A stretch of DNA of 9,781 nt from Alphaproteobacteria bacterium (lineage in GTDB: Bacteria; Pseudomonadota; Alphaproteobacteria; Rhodobacterales; Rhodobacteraceae). This document shows, in pieces, positions 5,701-9,781 of this stretch. The notes beneath the pieces were generated by a model. The model saw only the letters and a program-made list of their open reading frames with translations, did not search any database and was not told the DNA's origin. Position 1 is the first letter of the stretch; the number at the start of each line of letters is the position of its first letter. The position numbers and the translations under genes were made by a program. Location of the stretch: the NCBI GenBank assembly GCA_003695135.1, contig RFIR01000170.1, forward strand, positions 1 to 9,781, written 5' to 3'.

Positions 5701-5728
5701 GCGCCGCCGGCTCCGGTGCCGGCGGCGC
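5701..5728 (+). terminator. Strong stem-loop between sHsp 3 and the DegP-type gene
   Basis: GCGCCGCCGGC (5701-5711) and GCCGGCGGCGC (5718-5728) form a perfect 11-bp stem with a 6-nt loop, 14 nt after the sHsp 3 stop. It is followed by AATTCT, not a real T-tract. It could be a partial terminator or an mRNA-stabilising end that lowers protease expression relative to the sHsps. I see no clear separate promoter for the next gene in the remaining gap. Confidence 0.6.
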
Positions 5729-5746
5729 AATTCTGGAGAGAAAGAG

Positions 5747-7126
5747 ATGGCTACACGATTCCTGATGGTGATTGCGTTCGTACTGGGGGTGATCGCACCT
5801 CCGGTTTCGGCACAGATCGTCGCGGCCGAGGCCGATGCGCGCGGCATTCCGACCATCGCGCCGCTGATCGCCAAGGTCGATGATGCGGTGGTCAACATCG
5901 CGGTGGTCTCGGAACGGCCGGCCCAGATCTCGCCGCTGTTTCGCGATCCGTTCTTCCGCCGGTTCCTGCCGCCGCTGCAGGAACTGCCGCCCCAGCGGCA
6001 GATGGCTGCCGGTTCGGGCGTGATCGTCGATGCCGCCAAGGGCTATGTGCTGACCAACAACCATGTGGTCGAGAACGGCACCGAGATCCGGGTCACGCTG
6101 CGCGACAATCGCAGCTTCGAGGCCGAGCTTGTCGGCCGCGATCCCGCCACCGATATCGCGGTTCTGAAGATCGAGCCGGACCGGCTGACCGATATCGAGA
6201 TCGGTGATTCCGACAAGCTCCTGGTGGGCGACCTTGTCGTTGCCATCGGCAATCCGTTCGGGCTGGGTCAGACCGTGACCAGCGGCATCATCTCAGCGCT
6301 CGGCCGCTCGGGCATCAACCCGCAGGGCTATGAAGACTTCATCCAGACCGATGCCTCGATCAACCCCGGCAATTCGGGCGGCGCGCTGATCACGCTCGAC
6401 GGCAAGCTCGTCGGCATCAATACCGCGATCATCTCGCCCAATGGCGGCGGCAATGTCGGGGTCGGTTTTGCGGTGCCGGTGAACATGGCCGTGAAGGTCA
6501 TGGAACAGCTGATCGACTATGGCGAGGTCCGGCGCGGACGGCTCGGCGTCATGATCCAGGATCTGACCCCGGATCTGGCCGAGGCGCTGGGCATCGATGC
6601 CAAGAGCGGCGCGGTGATCGCCTCGGTCGAGCCCGGCACGCCGGCGGAGGAGGCCGGTCTGAAGGCCGGCGACGTGATCGTGGCGGTGGACGGGCGGAAG
6701 GTCGACGACTCGGCCGATCTGCGCCAGAACATCGGCCTGCGCCGTCCCGGTGACCGGGTCGACATCACCTATCTGCGCGAGGGAAAGAAGCGGCATGTGA
6801 AGGTCAAACTGGCCGAAGCCGACGGCAGGCGCATCTCGCCGCGCCGGCATGCCTATGACGACCCGCTGGCCGGGGTGCATCTGGCCCCGCTCGATCGCGG
6901 CCATCCCGCCTGGGGCGAGGTCGAGGGCGTCGTCGTGGTCGATGTGGCTCCGGGCAGCCCGGCGGCGCGGGCCGGGCTGCAGCGCGATGACGTGATCACG
7001 GCGGTGAACCGCAAGCCGGTCAGATCGGTCCGCGACATCGACCGCGCGCTGCGCAACAACCCCCGCGCGGTGGCGCTGTCGATCTGGCGCGACGGGCGCA
7101 ACCTGTTCCTGGTCCTGCGCTCCTGA
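5747..7126 (+). CDS. Periplasmic serine protease/chaperone of the DegP/DegQ (HtrA) family
   Basis: The 459-aa product has a signal peptide (hydrophobic core at about 5-17, likely cleavage after VSA at 22), so it acts in the periplasm on misfolded envelope proteins. The trypsin-like domain has the catalytic triad H106 (TNNHVV), D136 (DIAVLKI) and S210 (NPGNSGGALI). PDZ1 spans about 265-355 (GRLGVMIQDLTPDLAEALG...GTPAEEAGLKAGDVI) and PDZ2 about 375-458 (GVVVVDVAPGSPAARAGLQRDDVITAVN). Length and two PDZ domains fit DegP/DegQ rather than DegS. A GGAGAG site (5735-5740) lies 6 nt before the ATG. It is the last gene of the plus-strand stress unit, separated from sHsp 3 by a strong stem-loop, and it ends at a strong bidirectional terminator. 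DegP, DegQ or MucD naming cannot be settled here. Confidence 0.95.
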   Translation: MATRFLMVIAFVLGVIAPPVSAQIVAAEADARGIPTIAPLIAKVDDAVVNIAVVSERPAQISPLFRDPFFRRFLPPLQELPPQRQMAAGSGVIVDAAKGYVLTNNHVVENGTEIRVTLRDNRSFEAELVGRDPATDIAVLKIEPDRLTDIEIGDSDKLLVGDLVVAIGNPFGLGQTVTSGIISALGRSGINPQGYEDFIQTDASINPGNSGGALITLDGKLVGINTAIISPNGGGNVGVGFAVPVNMAVKVMEQLIDYGEVRRGRLGVMIQDLTPDLAEALGIDAKSGAVIASVEPGTPAEEAGLKAGDVIVAVDGRKVDDSADLRQNIGLRRPGDRVDITYLREGKKRHVKVKLAEADGRRISPRRHAYDDPLAGVHLAPLDRGHPAWGEVEGVVVVDVAPGSPAARAGLQRDDVITAVNRKPVRSVRDIDRALRNNPRAVALSIWRDGRNLFLVLRS

Positions 7127-7132
7127 CGTGCG

Positions 7133-7165
7133 GACCGGCGGGCGGGGACATCCCGCCCGCCGGTC
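7133..7165. terminator. Bidirectional terminator between the protease gene and cbbZ
   Basis: GACCGGCGGGCGGG (7133-7146) and CCCGCCCGCCGGTC (7152-7165) form a perfect 14-bp stem with a 5-nt loop. It lies 6 nt after the DegP-type stop and 19 nt after the cbbZ stop on the other strand. T-tracts are weak on both sides, as is common in high-GC genomes, but stem strength and position between convergent genes support the call. Confidence 0.75.
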
Positions 7166-7184
7166 GCTTCGGCGTCGCGGCGGC

Positions 7185-7841
7185 TCAGCCCGCGACCGCC
7201 AGCCCCGCGATCAGCCGGGGCAGTTCATCGAAACCGTCAAGGCGCCCGGCATGGGGAAGTTCCTCCACCGGGCGCTTGCGATAGCCTTGGGTGAACAGCA
7301 GGAACGGCACTCCGGCGCGGCGGGCGGTCTCGGCATCGATCTCGCTGTCGCCGACATAGACGGGTCTGCCATCGCCCAGCGCGGCAAGGGCGGCCTGCAG
7401 CGGCGCCGGGTCGGGCTTGCGTTCGGGCAGGCTGTCGCCGGCGATCACGCAATCGAGGAACCCCGCCAGCCCCAGATGCCGCAGTACCGCATGCGCGGGG
7501 GCCGCGGGCTTGTTGGTGCACAGGCCCAGCCTGTGCCCGGCCTGCCGCAGCGCCTCCAGCGCCTCCGGCACGCCGGGATAGGGCCGGGTCAGGCCGACCG
7601 CGCCTTCATAGGCGGCGAGGAACCCGGCCAGCAGCCGGTCCTGTTCGCTGTCGGGAATGCCGGCCGCCGCGCGCATGCGGGCGACGAAGACGCTGGTGCC
7701 CTCGCCGATGAAGCTGCGCGCCTGATCGAGGGTGATGTCCCCGGCCCCCTCGCGCCGCAGCAGATCGTTGGCAACGGCGTGCAGATCGGGCGCGCTGTCG
7801 ATCAGCGTGCCGTCGAGATCGAAGACGATGCGCGCCCGCAT
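7185..7841 (-). CDS. cbbZ: Phosphoglycolate phosphatase (HAD family)
   Basis: The 218-aa product hydrolyses 2-phosphoglycolate, the toxic product of RuBisCO oxygenase activity, to glycolate in the cytosol. HAD motif I is FDLDGTLIDS (7-16; nucleophile D8, acid/base D10), motif II is LCTNKP with T109, motif III is K142 in ERKPDP, and motif IV is GDSEID (164-169; D165, D169). The alpha-helical cap at about 15-85 is the type seen in Gph/CbbZ. The gene begins 12 nt after the cbbY stop, with only a weak GTGAG-like ribosome site, so translation may be coupled to cbbY. It is the last gene of the visible cbb block. I use the symbol cbbZ for its operon position; gph is the generic name. The substrate is inferred from family and context. 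Confidence 0.9.
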   Translation of the reverse strand: MRARIVFDLDGTLIDSAPDLHAVANDLLRREGAGDITLDQARSFIGEGTSVFVARMRAAAGIPDSEQDRLLAGFLAAYEGAVGLTRPYPGVPEALEALRQAGHRLGLCTNKPAAPAHAVLRHLGLAGFLDCVIAGDSLPERKPDPAPLQAALAALGDGRPVYVGDSEIDAETARRAGVPFLLFTQGYRKRPVEELPHAGRLDGFDELPRLIAGLAVAG

Positions 7842-7853
7842 GTTCGCTCACAC

Positions 7854-8558
7854 TCAGACCGTAGCGCCGATGATGGCGGTCAGGCTGGTCACGCCGTCGA
7901 CCTCCGAGAATTCATCGACGACCGCACACGCCTCGGCGAAATCCTGCCCGCGCGTATAGGGTCCGGGCGAGACCACGCAGGCGATGCCGGCGGCCACTGC
8001 CGAGAGCAGCCCGTTGCGCGAATCCTCCAGGGCGACGCAGGCGCGCGCGGGCAGGCCGAGCCGTTCGAGCGCGAGCAGGTAGACGTCCGGCGCGGGCTTC
8101 TTCCTCGGCACCTCGTCGCCGGCGGCGACCGCGGCAAAGATCGCCTCCGCCGGCGCCCCGAATGCGGCCTGGCACAGCGCGTCGACATTTGGCCGGCTGG
8201 TGGTGGTGGCGATGGCCACGGGCATGCCCTGCGCCCTGGCATCGGCAATCAGCTCGGCAATGCCGGGCCGGAGCTCCACCGCGCCTTCGGCGATCAGCTC
8301 GCCATAGCGCGCGGTCTTGGCGGCATGGATCCGCGGAATGTCGGCCTCCTCCGGCGCATCGGCGGGGTGGTAGTCGTGGATGAAGGCGCGCATGCGCTCC
8401 TTGCCGCCGGTCGTCTTCAGAAGCTCGCGATAGGTCGGCTGGTCCCAATGCCAGGACAGGCCGGCAGCGGCGAAGGTTTCGTTGAAGGCGCGGCGGTGGA
8501 TCTCCTCGGTCTCGGCCAGCGTGCCGTCGACGTCGAAGATGATCGCCTCGAGCGTCAT
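7854..8558 (-). CDS. cbbY: CbbY-type HAD sugar-bisphosphate phosphatase
   Basis: The 234-aa product has motif I IIFDVDGTLAETEEIHRRAF (6-25; D9, D11), followed by the CbbY-type cap (WHWDQPTYRELLKTTGGKERM). Motif II is ATTTSRPNV (118-125), motif III is around K154 (RKKPAPD), and motif IV is LEDSRNG (177-183). The sequence closely follows the CbbY of Rhodobacter sphaeroides as I remember it. That enzyme dephosphorylates xylulose-1,5-bisphosphate, a RuBisCO misfire product that inhibits the enzyme (established for CbbY of that species). ATG 8558 is chosen: it precedes motif I directly and has GGAG 8 nt upstream, while longer in-frame starts overlap rpe. It is 34 nt after the rpe stop and 12 nt before cbbZ, so it is part of the same unit. 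Confidence 0.93.
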   Translation of the reverse strand: MTLEAIIFDVDGTLAETEEIHRRAFNETFAAAGLSWHWDQPTYRELLKTTGGKERMRAFIHDYHPADAPEEADIPRIHAAKTARYGELIAEGAVELRPGIAELIADARAQGMPVAIATTTSRPNVDALCQAAFGAPAEAIFAAVAAGDEVPRKKPAPDVYLLALERLGLPARACVALEDSRNGLLSAVAAGIACVVSPGPYTRGQDFAEACAVVDEFSEVDGVTSLTAIIGATV

Positions 8559-8592
8559 CGGTGGTTCTCCTTCGCGCGGGGCGTTCGGCCGG

Positions 8593-9291
8593 TCAGGCGG
8601 CTTGCAGGGCGCGGGCGGCGGCCTCGCGGATGGCGCGGATGTTGGCGCCGTAGACCTCCGGCTTGTCAACCGAGCCGCCGCGGAACACCGCCGATCCGGC
8701 CACCAGGCAGTCGGCACCGGCTTCCACCAGCGGCCCGACCGTGGTGGGATCGACCCCGCCATCGACCTGGATGTGGATCGGGCGATCGCCGATCATCGCA
8801 CGGATCTTTCGCACCTTGTCCACCGCCGAGGGGATGAACTTCTGCCCGCCGAAGCCGGGATTGACGCTCATCACCAGCACCAGATCCACGAGATCGAGCA
8901 GGTATTCGATGCTCTCGGCCGGCGTGCCGGGGTTGAGGCTGACACCCGCCTTCTTGCCGGTGGCCCGGATCGCCTGCAGCGTGCGGTGGATGTGCGGGCC
9001 GGCCTCGACATGGGCGGTGATCATGTCCGCACCCGCCTCGGCATAGGCATCGATATAGGGATCGACCGGCGCGATCATCAGATGCACATCCATGAAGGTC
9101 TTGACGTGCGGGCGGAACGCCTTCACCGCCGGCGGGCCGAAGGTGAGGTTGGGCACGAAATGGCCGTCCATCACGTCCACATGCACCCAGTCGGCGCCCT
9201 GGGCCTCGATGGCGCGGATCTCGCGGCCGAAATCGGCGAAATCGGCCGACAGGATGGACGGCGCGATCTTGATCGAACGGTCGAAGCTCAT
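8593..9291 (-). CDS. rpe: Ribulose-phosphate 3-epimerase
   Basis: The 232-aa product interconverts xylulose-5-phosphate and ribulose-5-phosphate, feeding ribulose-5-phosphate to phosphoribulokinase in the Calvin cycle. It is a TIM-barrel enzyme of the usual length. Family motifs are IAPSILSADF (9-18), VHVDVMDGHFVPNLTFGP (36-53), DVHLM (68-72), MSVNPGFGGQKFIP (141-154), IQVDGGV (174-180) and the phosphate-binding AGSAVF (198-203). Metal ligands are H37, D39, H70 and D177; D39 and D177 are also the catalytic acid/base pair. ATG 9291 has AAGGAG 8 nt upstream. It lies directly downstream of the RuBisCO gene (also called cbbE in this position) but after a 147-nt gap with two strong stem-loops, and upstream of cbbY. 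The call is secure. Confidence 0.96.
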   Translation of the reverse strand: MSFDRSIKIAPSILSADFADFGREIRAIEAQGADWVHVDVMDGHFVPNLTFGPPAVKAFRPHVKTFMDVHLMIAPVDPYIDAYAEAGADMITAHVEAGPHIHRTLQAIRATGKKAGVSLNPGTPAESIEYLLDLVDLVLVMSVNPGFGGQKFIPSAVDKVRKIRAMIGDRPIHIQVDGGVDPTTVGPLVEAGADCLVAGSAVFRGGSVDKPEVYGANIRAIREAAARALQAA

Positions 9292-9349
9292 GGTCGGGCT
9301 CCTTGCGGCTGCCCGCACTCTATCGCGCAACGGGCGGGATTGCTCAAGC

Positions 9350-9381
9350 GGCCGGCGGGAAGGGAGGACAACCCGCCGGCC
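9350..9381 (-). terminator. Second stem-loop in the cbbM-rpe gap
   Basis: GGCCGGCGGG (9350-9359) pairs with CCCGCCGGCC (9372-9381) in a perfect 10-bp stem with a 12-nt purine-rich (on the plus strand) loop. In the leftward transcript it follows the first stem-loop and lies about 60 nt before the rpe start. No strong U-run follows. It may act as a partial terminator or as mRNA protection. Confidence 0.55.
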
Positions 9382-9385
9382 CTCG

Positions 9386-9415
9386 CGCCGCGCCGCCGGG
9401 CGTTGCGGCGCGGCG
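9386..9415 (-). terminator. First stem-loop after cbbM
   Basis: CGCCGCGCCGC (9386-9396) pairs with GCGGCGCGGCG (9405-9415) in a perfect 11-bp stem with an 8-nt loop, 23 nt past the cbbM stop on the minus strand. With the next hairpin only 4 nt further on, it forms a tandem barrier that would protect the RuBisCO message or reduce read-through. Confidence 0.6.
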
Positions 9416-9438
9416 ACGCTGCGGCGCCATCGCCGGGC

Positions 9439-9781
9439 TCAGGCGGCGGAATCGATCCGCAGCGCCTCGCGCCAGCCCGGATAGAGCGCGTCGGCATCCT
9501 GGGGGAAGCTTTCGAAGGCCCGCGCGAATTCCCTGTGCTCCCTGGCGAATTCGACCGGATCGGCGCCTTCCTTCCAGCACTGCTCGGCCTGGCGCAGGCT
9601 GACCGCGCCCGCCGCCGCGCCGTCGATATGGCCGAAGGCACCGCCGCCGGCGGTCATGATCAGGTTGGAATGGCCGAGATTGGCGAAGAAGCCCGGCATC
9701 CTGAGCGCGTTCATGCCGCCCGAGATGATCGGCGTGGTCGGATTCATCCCCAGCCATTCCTGGTGGTAGAAGGGGCCGTCC
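9439..9781 (-). CDS. cbbM: Form II RuBisCO large subunit, C-terminal part (5' end outside window)
   Basis: About 113 codons of the C-terminus are visible, entering from the right edge with DGPFYHQEWLGMNPTTPIISGG. RuBisCO fixes CO2 on ribulose-1,5-bisphosphate. Visible conserved parts are the phosphate-binding IISGGMNALRMPGFF and IMTAGGGAFGHIDG, then SLRQAEQCWKEGADPVEFAREHREFARAFESFPQDADALYPGWREAL. The last stretch matches form II proteins such as that of Rhodospirillum rubrum and does not look like form I or RuBisCO-like proteins. The catalytic lysines and loop 6 lie outside the window, so activity cannot be checked. It heads the visible cbbM-rpe-cbbY-cbbZ order; more cbb genes probably lie further right (inference). 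Confidence 0.95.
   Translation of the reverse strand, partial: DGPFYHQEWLGMNPTTPIISGGMNALRMPGFFANLGHSNLIMTAGGGAFGHIDGAAAGAVSLRQAEQCWKEGADPVEFAREHREFARAFESFPQDADALYPGWREALRIDSAA

Noticed and set aside
4342..6064. Long open frames on the minus strand under the sHsp genes and the start of the protease gene
   Set aside because: They are shadows of plus-strand genes with clear domains and ribosome sites; no plausible product.
7128..8837. A 569-codon open frame on the plus strand, antisense to cbbZ, cbbY and part of rpe
   Set aside because: It has the same high-GC antisense artefact, crosses three clear minus-strand genes, contains the terminator hairpin, and shows low-complexity Arg/Gly/Pro sequence.
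9311..9335. A third hairpin (GCCCG/CGGGC) just before rpe
   Set aside because: Only 5 bp with a 15-nt loop, expected by chance in sequence of this GC content.
1..9781. CRISPR arrays, tRNA or rRNA genes, insertion sequences, integrases or attachment repeats
   Set aside because: None seen: no spaced direct repeats, no transposase or integrase reading frame, no recognisable RNA gene on either strand, so there is no direct mark of mobility around the stress island.

Overview
The window is high-GC bacterial DNA with dense, mostly GC-ending codon use. The content points to an alphaproteobacterium, probably a Rhodobacteraceae or purple non-sulfur relative: the 3' end of a form II RuBisCO gene, a downstream cbbE-cbbY-cbbZ block, and a CbbY closely resembling what I remember of the Rhodobacter sphaeroides protein. 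The genus cannot be fixed from the sequence alone.

There are three blocks. (1) Positions 1-1310: a truncated small membrane-protein gene on the minus strand, divergent from a LacI-family regulator on the plus strand. Two near-identical 16-bp palindromic operators (162-177 and 197-212) lie between them, each overlapping one of two predicted back-to-back promoters. (2) Positions 1356-7126: a protein quality-control island in two divergent units. On the minus strand are ftsH (membrane AAA+ zinc protease) and a CBS-CBS-BON protein. On the plus strand are three tandem small heat-shock proteins (sHsps) and a DegP/HtrA-type periplasmic protease. The 371-bp divergent region holds a good heat-shock sigma (RpoH) promoter candidate for ftsH, a weaker one for the sHsp operon, and a long structured leader. 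That leader ends in a 7-bp hairpin that puts most of the first sHsp Shine-Dalgarno and its AUG in the loop, like an RNA thermometer. (3) Positions 7185-9781, minus strand: the distal part of a Calvin-cycle operon, in transcription order cbbM (3' end only), rpe/cbbE, cbbY, cbbZ/gph. A strong 14-bp terminator hairpin separates it from the convergent protease gene.

The central block can be read as one stress module. The sHsps hold unfolding cytosolic proteins, FtsH clears membrane and cytosolic clients, the DegP homologue clears the periplasm, and the CBS-BON protein may sense nucleotides. The gene set overlaps the sHsp/FtsH/DegP part of the transmissible stress-tolerance loci of Gammaproteobacteria, but none of the other hallmark genes (ClpG/ClpK, YfdX, HdeD, KefB, PsiE) is present here. 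In the Calvin block, Rpe supplies ribulose-5-phosphate, CbbZ removes 2-phosphoglycolate made by RuBisCO oxygenation, and CbbY removes a misfire sugar bisphosphate. All gene families here are known. The least routine signals are the regulatory architecture of the heat-shock divergent region, the paired LacI operators, and the tandem stem-loops after cbbM.
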